Assembly (NCBI RefSeq): GCF_003326755.1
Contig: NZ_JPWH01000012.1
Location: forward strand, 62,001-126,000
Length of the DNA: 64,000 nt
Source: Thalassospira profundimaris
Lineage (GTDB): Bacteria; Pseudomonadota; Alphaproteobacteria; Rhodospirillales; Thalassospiraceae
Direction: 5' to 3'
Below the pieces are notes generated by a model that ran no database searches, was not told the DNA's origin, and worked only from the letters and a program-made list of their open reading frames with translations. Positions 53,840 to 63,114 of the stretch are shown here, one piece after another; the stretch's first letter is position 1; the number at the start of each line of letters is the position of its first letter. Position numbers and translations under genes: made by a program.

Positions 53840-54742
53840 TTATAACATTTTTCGCAATACCCGAAGCACGGTGCGTTTTGCTGTTAACCAGGCCACAGCC
53901 GAAATTGCCACCGGCACCATCAGAACCAGAACAAAAAACAGCGGCAAATGAAGATTGTCTGGAATTTGCCATCCGGCGCGCAAGCCCAGATAGCCAATCA
54001 GGATCGAAACCGGCAGGGCGATGGCAATGCCAATCAGGCTGCCCAGAAACGCCAGCCGCATGGAATGGCGGGCAAATTGTTTGGCGATATAGCTGTCCGC
54101 CGCACCAATCAGATGCAAAAGCTCGATGATGGAGCGATGAATGGAAAGACCGGAGCGGGTGGCAAAAAACACCGACAGGACGGTTGCGGCAAACAAAACG
54201 CCAATGAGCGCGACCAGCGCCATTTCCACCGAGACGGCCACATCGCTGATGCGTTCTAGCCATATGCGATGATCATCCAGCACGGCCTCAGGCGCGGTGC
54301 GTGAAACGGTTGCTTCCAGCACGCTAAAATCAAAGCCGCTTTTGGGGGTGATTTCGATAATGCGGGGAATTGGCAGGTCGCTGATCATTTCATTGGGACC
54401 CAGCCACGGTTCGAGCAATTCTGCCATTTTATCGGGGCTAAGCTCGGCAATGCGGGCAATGCCCGGTTGGCCCGATACGGTATCAATAATGGATTGCACC
54501 CGTTTTTCCAGGGCTGCTTCACGGTCCTTGGGATCAAGTTGTGTCAGCCCGGTTGGCGGGACCTGAATGGTCAGGCTGCCATCAATCTGGCTGGCCCAGC
54601 GCCCCACGGTATCGTGCAGCACGGCAAGGCCGACAATGGAAAATGTCAGCAATGCCACCATCAGTGCAACGATACTGGGCAAAAACCGGCTTGAGGAATC
54701 GTTCTCAAGGGGCAAATGCGAAGGGCGTGAACGGAATGCCAT
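53840..54742 (-). CDS. ftsX: Cell division protein FtsX
   Basis: 300 residues: cytoplasmic N-terminus, TM1 about 24-46, a periplasmic domain of about 120 residues, then three TM helices in the FtsX permease domain (IHRSIIELLHLIGAADSYIA). With FtsE it forms an ABC-type complex at the division site that activates peptidoglycan hydrolases. It follows ftsE by 66 bases on the same strand. Confidence 0.92.
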   Translation of the reverse strand: MAFRSRPSHLPLENDSSSRFLPSIVALMVALLTFSIVGLAVLHDTVGRWASQIDGSLTIQVPPTGLTQLDPKDREAALEKRVQSIIDTVSGQPGIARIAELSPDKMAELLEPWLGPNEMISDLPIPRIIEITPKSGFDFSVLEATVSRTAPEAVLDDHRIWLERISDVAVSVEMALVALIGVLFAATVLSVFFATRSGLSIHRSIIELLHLIGAADSYIAKQFARHSMRLAFLGSLIGIAIALPVSILIGYLGLRAGWQIPDNLHLPLFFVLVLMVPVAISAVAWLTAKRTVLRVLRKML

Positions 54743-54808
54743 AATGCCTGGTTATATCCTGTTTTGGGTCTTTATCGGTTTGCGCCTGCGGGCGGGCGTT
54801 GTGTTGGT

Positions 54809-55492
54809 TTATGTCTGCGGGCGATGGTCAAGGTCGTGGATGGTGCCACCTTCCAGCAGCCAGTGCTTGTGCCCGAAACGACGTATCAGGTTGCGGTTAT
54901 GGGTGGCGATCAGAACCGTGGTACCCAGCTTGTTGAGTTCCTCGAACAGGTATAACAAACGCATGGCGATGCGGTCATCGACATTGCCGGTGGGTTCGTC
55001 GGCCAACAGCAGGGCCGGGCGGCTGATCACGGCGCGTGCAATGGCAACGCGCTGCTGCTGCCCGCCCGACAGGCGCGACGGCACCGCGTTGATCTGGTCG
55101 CCAAGACCTACCCATTCCAGAAGCTCGGTCACGTTTTTGCGGATTTGCAAATCTTCCACCCCGGCCACACGCAGCGGCAGAGCGACATTTTCAAAGGTGG
55201 TGAGATGATTGATCAGGCGGAAATCCTGAAATACCACGCCGATTTTGCGGCGGATGGCGGGTAATTCGTCGCGCGGGATGCGGATATTGTCACGGCCAAA
55301 AATGGTGATTTCGCCACGGGTCTGGCGCAGCGCCAGATAAAGCAGGCGCATCAGGGTCGATTTACCCGCACCCGATGCCCCGGTTAAAAAATGAAAGCTG
55401 CCGCGTGTCAGGGAAAAATTCAGTTCACGCAGAACTTCCGGTCCCGATTCATACCGGACCCCGACATTGCGAAAACTGACAACTTCGTTCAC
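54809..55492 (-). CDS. ftsE: Cell division ATP-binding protein FtsE
   Basis: 227 residues from the GTG at 55492, with AGGAGGA 5 bases upstream; the longer frame to 55522 is rejected since it would swallow this site. Walker A TGASGAGKST, Q-loop VVFQDFRLI, signature [14 protein letters not shown], Walker B LLLADEPTGNVD, H-loop IATHNRNL. ATPase partner of FtsX. Confidence 0.95.
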   Translation of the reverse strand: MNEVVSFRNVGVRYESGPEVLRELNFSLTRGSFHFLTGASGAGKSTLMRLLYLALRQTRGEITIFGRDNIRIPRDELPAIRRKIGVVFQDFRLINHLTTFENVALPLRVAGVEDLQIRKNVTELLEWVGLGDQINAVPSRLSGGQQQRVAIARAVISRPALLLADEPTGNVDDRIAMRLLYLFEELNKLGTTVLIATHNRNLIRRFGHKHWLLEGGTIHDLDHRPQT

Positions 55493-55878
55493 CTGCGTCC
55501 TCCTGACTGCGAATGGGATCATCCCGGTGGTGTTCGGGACCGGGCGACCCGCAATGATGGCACAAACAGCCTTATATCCGAAAATGCCTTAAAAATGCGT
55601 GGATTTGCCAGGCCGGACCTTGCAAAAGACGGCATGGCTCTGTTTTAACATAAAAAATTGGTGCCCGAAGGCGTGTTTTTCCCTTCTGTGAGGTGATTTA
55701 AAGCGCAGTTTATTCCCCGCCGGGGCGAGCTTCTGTTATCTTTACTTAACAGTCTGTTAAATCGGCGCTATTTACATATAGTATAGGACGACGAAAAGCG
55801 GGGGGTGTTCGTCGGCTGTTTTTACTGTATCCCTTGCGTCCGAATTCCAGCTGCTGACAGCTTTATGCCAGGTTTGCA
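55493..55878. other. Divergent promoter region between ftsE and the MJ0042 gene
   Basis: 386 bases without a gene. It holds a full CtrA-type site (55746-55760) followed by TATAGT (55777-55782), which could be the -10 of the MJ0042 gene promoter, leaving a leader of about 90 bases. Confidence 0.6.
55746..55760. promoter_or_regulatory. CtrA-type site TTAA-N7-TTAA
   Basis: TTAACAGTCTGTTAA matches TTAA-N7-TTAA exactly and is also a perfect palindrome. It lies just upstream of TATAGT (55777-55782), overlapping the expected -35 position of the plus-strand promoter. Confidence 0.65.
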
Positions 55879-56709
55879 ATGATCATAACTTGCCCAGAAT
55901 GTTCTAAAAAATACTCTGTAAAGGCCGAGTCAATTGGCCCGAAAGGCAGAACTGTACGCTGCAAGAATTGCGGCAATAGCTGGCATCAGGACCCGCCCGG
56001 TGCAAAACCGGCGGCACCGGCAGCACCCGCGCCATCACCGGCACAGGAAAGCGCGCCATCCTCCTTTGAGGATGCGATGTCGCAAACCGGTGATGCGGGG
56101 GGCGCACCGTATAATGGTGATGTCGATCCGGGCTTTGAAGGGGCGGACCGCATTCCCGATCCGCCGCCCTTTCCGCGTCAATTGTCCGAACAGGAAACTG
56201 CTGCGCCGAAATCGAAAAAAGGCATTATCGGCTGGATCATTCTGATTCTGGTTTTGGTTGGTGTGGGGGCCGGGGCCTTTTTTGCCAAGGATACGCTGAT
56301 CAATCTTTGGCCGCCGATTGCCAAGGTTTATTCGATGGTGGGGCTGAATGTGCCTCATGTCGGCGAAGGCCTTGATATCAAGGAAATGCCGCCAACCCGT
56401 GAAGAGGAAGACGGCGTTGATGTGCTGGTGGTACGGGCGGAAATCGTCAATGTCAGCAGTGTGGACCGGCCTTTGCCCTATTTGCTGATCGAGCTGCTTG
56501 ATCCGCTGGATCGTGTGGTGCAGCGTAAAAAGGTCGCCCTGATTTATGACGAAAGTGCGGTTCAGAGTGACCCCAGTGCCCCGATTCAGGAACAGATTTT
56601 GCCGGTTGGCAAAAGCCTGAATGTGGAAACCAAAATTCGCAAACCGAACCCGACGGCAACGCGCCTGCAAGTTACCTTCCTTGACCCGCGCGAGGCGGTT
56701 GACCAATAA
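55879..56709 (+). CDS. MJ0042-type zinc-ribbon membrane protein with DUF3426 domain
   Basis: 276 residues. N-terminal zinc ribbon (ITCPECSKKYSV, VRCKNCGNSW, two CxxC pairs), a disordered Pro/Ala linker, one TM helix about 113-135 (GIIGWIILILVLVGVGAGAFF), then a DUF3426 domain about 170-270 (VLVVRAEIVNVSSVDRPLPYL). Found next to ftsEX in many alphaproteobacteria; function not established. Divergent from ftsE. Confidence 0.9.
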   Translation: MIITCPECSKKYSVKAESIGPKGRTVRCKNCGNSWHQDPPGAKPAAPAAPAPSPAQESAPSSFEDAMSQTGDAGGAPYNGDVDPGFEGADRIPDPPPFPRQLSEQETAAPKSKKGIIGWIILILVLVGVGAGAFFAKDTLINLWPPIAKVYSMVGLNVPHVGEGLDIKEMPPTREEEDGVDVLVVRAEIVNVSSVDRPLPYLLIELLDPLDRVVQRKKVALIYDESAVQSDPSAPIQEQILPVGKSLNVETKIRKPNPTATRLQVTFLDPREAVDQ

Positions 56710-56734
56710 GATTTTTATTCGGTTGGATTATCGG

Positions 56735-56770
56735 CAGGCGGCCTTTTATCAGGGTCGCCTGTTTTGTTTT
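56735..56770 (+). terminator. Terminator after the MJ0042 gene
   Basis: Stem CAGGCG (56735-56740) / CGCCTG (56756-56761), partly extended inward, followed by TTTTGTTTT; 26 bases after the stop. Confidence 0.7.
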
Positions 56771-56845
56771 GCCTTGTCTTGTTTATCAGGGAAGCGTCTT
56801 GCCGGGACAATGCTTCGGGGTTTTTGCCGTTAAAGACACATCGCT

Positions 56846-59530
56846 TTAAAACCGCTTGAGTAGCCGGTCGATATAGTCATGTTCGATTTTCGGGCGTTGC
56901 GGATCACCGGAGCGGCGGCGCAATTCCTGAAGGATGCGCCAGGTTTGGTTCAGGGTGTCGGCATCGGGGATGCGAACACCACTGCCACCATCAACCGGGC
57001 GTCCTAGCGGGTCGCGCTGGCCCGATCTGCCCATTTCATCAAGCAACGGCATCATCCTGCTAAGACCTTCAAGCGCCTGGCCAAGCGAACCGATGCCATC
57101 ACGCAGGCTTTGCAGGGCCTGTTGCTGCTGTTGCAGGGCCTCGTGCTGGCGACCGTGTTCCAGTGCCTCCGTGGCACGTTTCATGGCGTCAATGGCACTT
57201 TGCAGGCCGCTGCTTTGCCCAAAGCGGTCAAAACTTTCATTTTGTGTCAGGGCATTGGCATCATCTGAAAGCTGTTGCTGGCTGCGGGCGCGGTTTTGGC
57301 TGCTGGGGGCATCATTGCTGCGTTGGTCGCCCTGGTCCATCAGGTCCTGCTGGCGGCGTGCCAGGTCGCGCATGCCATCGAGCATCTGGCGCAGCGGGCG
57401 GGCCATGTCGGACCCCTGGCCTTCGGGGCTGATCTGCATGTTTTCAACCAGTTGGCGCAATTGTTCGATCAGGTTTCGGGCCTCGTTGCGCGCGCCCGAC
57501 CTCATCAGATCGCCGATCTGGTCAATAACGCGCGACAGGTCCTGTTGTTCGATCATTTTGCCAAGCGGGGCATTTTTCGATTTTTGCGGCTGGTCCTGTT
57601 GGGCCAGCGCGGACATATAGTCATTCAGGGCCTGGCGATATTGTTCGATCAGGTCGGAAATTTGCTGTTCGCTGATATCGGGGTTGGACAGGGCCTTGAG
57701 CAGGTTTTCCTCGGCCTCGATCAGGTTGCGTTCGGCCTGGCCATATTGGCCGCGTTCAATTTGTTCGGCAATGTGCCATAAAAGGTCGCCCACATTGTGC
57801 TGATAGGCAATGTCATCGAGATGTGCGGACAACCGGGCTGTTGCCACCGACAGCCCCAGGAAAATGCCAATATCGCCCCCGTAAGCCTGCGGGGCGTTCA
57901 AAACCGGATAAAGGCTGTCGCGCCATTCGCGGGCCCGTTCAGGGTAGCGCAGCAGACGTTTGCGAATATCAATCAGCTTGCGGGCAACGGGATGGGTAAA
58001 TTCCCGTTCCGGCAGAACGATGGACTGAATATTGCTTTGGGCCGTTTGCCCGGCATTGTCGGTTGCGACCAGTTGCAAATTAACCGGTAAACCAGCCCAG
58101 GGATGGGCGATCATATTTAAAAAATAGGGTCCGTGCAAATTGTTGACGGACGGCAAATATTCAGCACTTCCAGAAGGTTGCCCGGGTGTCGTTGTCGTGG
58201 CCGCATTGTTTGCGGCCCCGTTATTGCCCGATGCGGGCCGATCGTTGACGTCATCGCTGGCATGTGGCCCGGTCAGGTCGATGGTCATGGCATCGGTCCG
58301 GCCATACAGGGCGGGTGGCGTTGTCTCAAGCCGTGGACGCACGACAAGCGCAAGTTTGCGCAGCCCGTAATCATCATTGGCGATGTAATCAAGATGCACA
58401 TGGTCGCGTTTGGTTGCCGTGGGCGGGGCGACAAATGCCAGCACCGGCGGCATATCGGGGATGATGTCCACGCTCAGGGTCAGGCGGCTGGTGCCCCAAA
58501 CCGTGATATTCCAGTCGCCAGGCTGATCAAGCGGTGTTGCCACGCTATAGGTGTTATTGCCGCTTTCGTCCCCCAGGGTATGTTCGTGTCCGTCGGGCGA
58601 AATCAGGGTAGGTTTCCAGGCGCTGACAATATTACCCGACAGCACGGTTCCGGCAGGAACGCGCAAATGCACATGGTGGTTGTTTGTATTTTTTTGTGCG
58701 GTGCTGTCATTGTCCGGTTGGGGGCTGGTGTTGCCGGTGTTGCGGAAGGTACCAAAGCCGTAATCAATTTCGTCAGACGGGGATACCCGCCTTTCCCCGG
58801 ACACTGCGCCTGATGGCGTGGCCGTGTTCCCGTGCGTGCCGGATGCGGCAAAACCGGTTTCATTGGCGGTGACATAGGTGATGTTGTTTTCGGTAGCCGG
58901 ATTAATGGTGCGCGGGACTTTGCCGGTATAGGCCGGTGGCGTGACCCACAGGCTGGCGTTGAACTGGGCGGTGCCAAGGCGCCCGATCGGGTCAAAGGCG
59001 GAGGCAAGGCGGTCGCCATATTTGCCATTGGCACTCAGGATACCAACAAATAACAGCAAAACCGGAATAACGCTTAACCCGAACGGGTCCATTTTTGCCA
59101 GCACGGCACGCGGGCGCGGCAGATGCAGTTTTCGGGTGCGTGCCGCGTTCACGCGCAATTGCCGCTGCCATAAATAGGATGTCAGCGCATCGTCGGAAGG
59201 CAGGATGGCATCACGCTGGGTCTGGATCGGGGTGTGGGGCAAATGATTGGCGGCCTCAAGGCGCGCCATCACCTCGAAGGCGGTGGGAGGCTGCCAGGCC
59301 CGCCAGACAAAGACGCAACCGACAAGAATGCCAATCACGGCCACGGCCAGAAGGGCGATATGAATGATCGGAGGGAGAAAAGCGAAAAGACCGGTCAGCG
59401 CCAGGCCGAGAAGAGACGCCATAATCGCCAGCACGGGGATCAGGCGCGGCCACACCTTTTCCCACGTCAGAATATGACGTGTAATCGCAAGGTGGCGTTC
59501 CAGCCGGGCGGAAGTGACCAACATATTCAC
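56846..59530 (-). CDS. TIGR02302/DUF4175-family large membrane protein
   Basis: 894 residues from the GTG at 59530 (AGGA 8 bases upstream; the frame runs to 59653 over the lysA terminator, so the longer start is rejected; ATG at 59524 is an alternative). Three TM helices in the first 170 residues, a large beta-rich periplasmic part, then a long helical C-terminal half that is Gln/Arg-rich (EALQQQQQALQSLRDG, ARSQQQLSDDANALTQ). This is the pattern of an alphaproteobacterial family of unknown function. Residues about 280-330 and 480-510 are low-complexity Asn/Thr-rich inserts. Confidence 0.85.
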   Translation of the reverse strand: MNMLVTSARLERHLAITRHILTWEKVWPRLIPVLAIMASLLGLALTGLFAFLPPIIHIALLAVAVIGILVGCVFVWRAWQPPTAFEVMARLEAANHLPHTPIQTQRDAILPSDDALTSYLWQRQLRVNAARTRKLHLPRPRAVLAKMDPFGLSVIPVLLLFVGILSANGKYGDRLASAFDPIGRLGTAQFNASLWVTPPAYTGKVPRTINPATENNITYVTANETGFAASGTHGNTATPSGAVSGERRVSPSDEIDYGFGTFRNTGNTSPQPDNDSTAQKNTNNHHVHLRVPAGTVLSGNIVSAWKPTLISPDGHEHTLGDESGNNTYSVATPLDQPGDWNITVWGTSRLTLSVDIIPDMPPVLAFVAPPTATKRDHVHLDYIANDDYGLRKLALVVRPRLETTPPALYGRTDAMTIDLTGPHASDDVNDRPASGNNGAANNAATTTTPGQPSGSAEYLPSVNNLHGPYFLNMIAHPWAGLPVNLQLVATDNAGQTAQSNIQSIVLPEREFTHPVARKLIDIRKRLLRYPERAREWRDSLYPVLNAPQAYGGDIGIFLGLSVATARLSAHLDDIAYQHNVGDLLWHIAEQIERGQYGQAERNLIEAEENLLKALSNPDISEQQISDLIEQYRQALNDYMSALAQQDQPQKSKNAPLGKMIEQQDLSRVIDQIGDLMRSGARNEARNLIEQLRQLVENMQISPEGQGSDMARPLRQMLDGMRDLARRQQDLMDQGDQRSNDAPSSQNRARSQQQLSDDANALTQNESFDRFGQSSGLQSAIDAMKRATEALEHGRQHEALQQQQQALQSLRDGIGSLGQALEGLSRMMPLLDEMGRSGQRDPLGRPVDGGSGVRIPDADTLNQTWRILQELRRRSGDPQRPKIEHDYIDRLLKRF

Positions 59531-59613
59531 GCAAACGGTCCTGTCGTGGATCCAATCATCCCAGTTTGGACGCCTCATACGCAAGGTCAAGCAAAGAGAG
59601 CGTGAGCAGATGG

Positions 59614-59642
59614 AAAAAGGACCGCGCACTTCACGGTCCTTT
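59614..59642 (-). terminator. Terminator after lysA
   Basis: Perfect 9-bp stem AAAGGACCG (59616-59624) / CGGTCCTTT (59634-59642); on the minus strand the stem ends in TTTTT. It lies 40 bases after the lysA stop. Confidence 0.85.
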
Positions 59643-59682
59643 GTCATCTTCATGTTGTTGGCGAGGGTCGGGCTGGTTGCCT

Positions 59683-60948
59683 TTAATCCAGCCAGCCCGG
59701 GATTTTATCAAGACCGATCAACTCGTCGATGGACTGGCGTTCGCGGATCACGGCAAATTTATCCCCGCTGACCAGAACTTCCGGCGTCAAGGCACGGGTG
59801 TTATAGGTCGATGACATCACCGCGCCATAGGCCCCGGCCGAACAGATTGCCACCAGATCCCCCGGTTGCAGGGTGTCGGGCAGTTTGCGGTCCTTGCCGA
59901 ATGTATCACCGGTTTCGCAAACCGGACCCACCACATCAACCGTTGCCATTTTATCCCCATCACCTGCTTCGTTTACGGCGATGATTTCGTGATAGGCGTT
60001 ATACAGGGTCGGGCGGATCAAATCGTTCATTGCGGCATCAAGAATGACAAAGCGTTTGGCTTCGCCATCTTTGATATACATGACGCGCGATACCAAAATC
60101 CCGGCATTACCGACAATCAGGCGGCCCGGCTCCAGGGTGATATGGCAGCCAAGATGCCCCACCGTTTCACGCACCATCTGGCCATAGGCATCGGGCAGGG
60201 GCGGTGTTTCACCCTGATAGGCAATGCCAAGCCCGCCACCCAGATCCAGGTTTTTAATCTCGATCCCGTGGGTGCGCAGTTCCTCGACCATGCCTGCCAG
60301 GCGGGTAAAGGCCTCGCGGAACGGGGTCAGATCGGTAAGCTGCGATCCAATGTGCATGGCAATGCCGGTAACGTCGATGCCGTCCATAGCCGCTGCATCG
60401 CGATAGACTTCAATCGCGCGGGTCCAGTCGATGCCAAATTTGTTTTCGGCCTTGCCTGTGGCGATTTTTTCATGGGTTTTGGCATCGACATGCGGGTTGA
60501 TGCGCAGCGCGATGCGGGCCTTTTTGCCCATATCCAGGGCCACGCGGTTTAGCTCGATCAATTCGGGGATCGATTCGACATTGATCTGGGCAATGTCGGC
60601 CTCCAGGGCTTCGCGCATTTCGGCATCGGCCTTGCCGACGCCCGAAAAAATCACCTTGGACGGCGCAATACCGGCACGCAAGGCCCGGCGCATTTCACCA
60701 ACCGAAACCACATCGGCCCCGGCCCCCAGTTTGGCAAGGGTCTTGATCACGGCCTGGTTTGAATTGGCCTTCAGGGCATAACACACCGTGGCATCCAGCC
60801 CGTCAAACGCGCTGGCATAAACCTTGTAATGGCGTTCCAGCGTTGCAGTGGAATAGCAATAAAACGGGGTGCCGACCTGCTGTGCAAGGTCAGGGATCGA
60901 AACGCCTTCGGCGCTCAGAACACCATCAACATATTCAAAATGGTTCAT
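59683..60948 (-). CDS. lysA: Diaminopimelate decarboxylase
   Basis: 421 residues, fold type III PLP enzyme that makes L-lysine from meso-diaminopimelate. PLP Lys in VCYALKANSN; HIGSQ, DLGGGLGIAY, EPGRLIVGNAG, VGPVCETGDTF with the catalytic Cys, and ICSAGAYGAVMSSTYN. Its ATG overlaps the lptM stop as ATGA. Last gene of argH-lptM-lysA, closed by a terminator. Confidence 0.97.
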   Translation of the reverse strand: MNHFEYVDGVLSAEGVSIPDLAQQVGTPFYCYSTATLERHYKVYASAFDGLDATVCYALKANSNQAVIKTLAKLGAGADVVSVGEMRRALRAGIAPSKVIFSGVGKADAEMREALEADIAQINVESIPELIELNRVALDMGKKARIALRINPHVDAKTHEKIATGKAENKFGIDWTRAIEVYRDAAAMDGIDVTGIAMHIGSQLTDLTPFREAFTRLAGMVEELRTHGIEIKNLDLGGGLGIAYQGETPPLPDAYGQMVRETVGHLGCHITLEPGRLIVGNAGILVSRVMYIKDGEAKRFVILDAAMNDLIRPTLYNAYHEIIAVNEAGDGDKMATVDVVGPVCETGDTFGKDRKLPDTLQPGDLVAICSAGAYGAVMSSTYNTRALTPEVLVSGDKFAVIRERQSIDELIGLDKIPGWLD

Positions 60949-61103
60949 TGGCTGGGATAGCTCCGGGGGTAATCTTTGCCAGCATCCGTTGGCGGTTCAG
61001 GCGGGCCTTTTTTGCCACATGCGGCAACGGCCAGTCCCATGGTCACTGCCAGCGCCAAAATCAGCGCGCGCGTGCCCGGGCGGGTCATTTTCAGATCTTT
61101 CAT
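60945..61103 (-). CDS. lptM: Small lipoprotein LptM (YifL-like)
   Basis: 52 residues. A short signal sequence with lipobox VAAC and Cys at 29, then GKKGPPEPP, the hallmark of this family, and a short disordered tail ending YPSQ. LptM assists the outer-membrane LPS translocon LptDE in its maturation in E. coli. ATGA overlaps with argH upstream (61100-61103) and lysA downstream (60945-60948) fix both ends and show that all three are one coupled unit. Confidence 0.92.
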   Translation of the reverse strand: MKDLKMTRPGTRALILALAVTMGLAVAACGKKGPPEPPTDAGKDYPRSYPSQ

Positions 61104-62515
61104 TTCAAAAACCTTTCCTTTGCCGTAGCAACCGCCTCGCGCACCCGTTCCGGGGCGGTGCCGCCAAAACTTTTGCGCGCCGCAACCGATGCTTCCACGG
61201 TCAAGACGTCAAAAACGGCGGCGGTAATTTTTGGCTCGATCTTCTGGAGTTCTTCAAGCGGGATCTGGTCCAAATCACAGCCCAGCGTTTCGGCCAGCTT
61301 TACGGTGGACCCTACCACATGGTGTGCATCGCGGAACGGCATGCCCAGTTCTGTTACCAGCCAGTCGGCAAGGTCGGTTGCGGTGATGTAACCGGCCCCG
61401 GCAGCCTTGCGCATGTTATCGGCAAAAACCTTCATATCGGCGACCATGCCGGTCATGGCGGCAACACACAGCCCCAAATGGTCATGGGCAAAGAAAACCG
61501 GTTCCTTGTCTTCCTGCATGTCCTTGGAATAGGCCAGCGGCAGGCCCTTCATCGATAACATCAGCGAGTTATAACACCCGACAATCCGGCCAATTTTGGA
61601 GCGGATCAGCTCTGCAGCATCGGGGTTGCGTTTTTGCGGCATGATCGACGACCCGGTGGAGAATTTGTCGGACATGCCGATAAATTTGAACTGGGCCGAA
61701 CACCAGATCACCATTTCCTCGGCCAGGCGCGACAGGTGCATGGCGGTAATCGAGGCCGCATTGAGATATTCCAGGGCAAAGTCCCGGTCCGATACGGCAT
61801 CCAGCGAATTGGCTGTCGGACGGTCAAAGCCCAGGGCTTCAGCCGTTAGGTGGCGGTCAATCGGGTAGGGTGTTCCGGCCAGGGCAGCGGAGCCCAGCGG
61901 GTTTTCGTTCATGCGTGCCTTGCAGTCCGCCACGCGCGAACGGTCCCGGCCAAACATTTCAACATAGGCCAGCATATGATGGCCGAATGTAACCGGCTGG
62001 GCAGCCTGCAGGTGGGTAAAGCCCGGCATCACGGTATCAACATGTTTTTCCGCCTGGCCGATCAGGGCTTCCTGCAAACCGGCAAGGCCAGCTTCAAGAT
62101 CGTTCAGGGCAACGTCGCGTACCCACAGTTTGAAATCGGTGGCAACCTGGTCGTTGCGTGACCGGCCAGTATGAAGGCGGCCTGCCGCCGGACCGATCAG
62201 GTCGCGCAGGCGGCTTTCGACATTCATGTGAATATCTTCAAGGGCGGCGGAAAACACGAAATGGCCGCTCTCGATTTCTTGAAGAATGCGCTCTAGACCT
62301 TCGATGATTTTCTCGCCATCCTCAGCCGAAATGATGTTTTGTTTGACCAGCATGGCGCAATGGGCTTTGGACCCCTGAATGTCCTGGGCATACAGGCGTT
62401 TGTCAAACCCGATCGAAGCATTGATTTCTTCCATGATGGCGGAAGGGCCTGCTTCAAAGCGACCGCCCCACAGGGCGTTGGCGTTTTTCTGGTCGGCAGA
62501 GGTCTGGTCGGTCAT
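61100..62515 (-). CDS. argH: Argininosuccinate lyase
   Basis: 471 residues from the ATG at 62515; the frame runs on to 62674, but that part overlaps the divergent tlpA-like gene. Splits argininosuccinate to arginine and fumarate. Signature [12 protein letters not shown], also [21 protein letters not shown] and [12 protein letters not shown]. First gene of argH-lptM-lysA. Confidence 0.96.
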   Translation of the reverse strand: MTDQTSADQKNANALWGGRFEAGPSAIMEEINASIGFDKRLYAQDIQGSKAHCAMLVKQNIISAEDGEKIIEGLERILQEIESGHFVFSAALEDIHMNVESRLRDLIGPAAGRLHTGRSRNDQVATDFKLWVRDVALNDLEAGLAGLQEALIGQAEKHVDTVMPGFTHLQAAQPVTFGHHMLAYVEMFGRDRSRVADCKARMNENPLGSAALAGTPYPIDRHLTAEALGFDRPTANSLDAVSDRDFALEYLNAASITAMHLSRLAEEMVIWCSAQFKFIGMSDKFSTGSSIMPQKRNPDAAELIRSKIGRIVGCYNSLMLSMKGLPLAYSKDMQEDKEPVFFAHDHLGLCVAAMTGMVADMKVFADNMRKAAGAGYITATDLADWLVTELGMPFRDAHHVVGSTVKLAETLGCDLDQIPLEELQKIEPKITAAVFDVLTVEASVAARKSFGGTAPERVREAVATAKERFLK

Positions 62516-62548
62516 GTTGTTTTCGCTTTGGTCTGAAAGGTGTTTGTT

Positions 62549-63103
62549 GTGAAGCCACTGCTTCAATATATGAAACTTGGCGTGATTGTCGCCATATCTG
62601 CCATTTATGCAAGCCCTGCCTTTGCCAATGTGGATGTCCCTGACGAACTTTCCAAACTTGACAGCACAACACATGCAGGCCCGCTACCCGATAAAACGGC
62701 GTTTAGCGATGAAAACGGCAATATTCACGACCTGAAAGATTTTCAGGGAACCGTGCTTTTGGTCAATTTATGGGCGACCTGGTGTGCCCCTTGCGTGAAA
62801 GAAATGCCCGATTTGAACGAACTGGCCGATAAAATGGCCGACAAACCGTTTCGGGTGCTTGCCATCAGCCAGGACCGGGGCGGGGCACAGGATGTGCAGG
62901 CGTTTTACAAAGAAAACGACATCCATAATCTAGACACGGCGCTTGATCCCAAAGGCGTGATGGCACGTTCCTTTAAAGTGCGCGGTTTGCCAACCAGCAT
63001 TCTGATCGGGCGGGATGGCAATATTATCGGTTATATTGAAGGCATTGCCCCCTGGACGGACCCGGCGGTGATCGATTATTTCACCCGGCTGACCGAAATG
63101 TGA
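62549..63103 (+). CDS. TlpA-like periplasmic thiol-disulfide protein
   Basis: 184 residues from a GTG at 62549 with AAAGG 8 bases upstream. Signal peptide or anchor ([17 protein letters not shown]), then a thioredoxin fold with the redox motif WCAPC in [20 protein letters not shown], cis-Pro loop [10 protein letters not shown]. Reduces or carries disulfides in the periplasm, for example in cytochrome maturation; the partner is unknown. Only 33 bases separate it from the divergent argH start. Confidence 0.9.
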   Translation: MKPLLQYMKLGVIVAISAIYASPAFANVDVPDELSKLDSTTHAGPLPDKTAFSDENGNIHDLKDFQGTVLLVNLWATWCAPCVKEMPDLNELADKMADKPFRVLAISQDRGGAQDVQAFYKENDIHNLDTALDPKGVMARSFKVRGLPTSILIGRDGNIIGYIEGIAPWTDPAVIDYFTRLTEM

Positions 63104-63114
63104 CGCCGCCCAGG

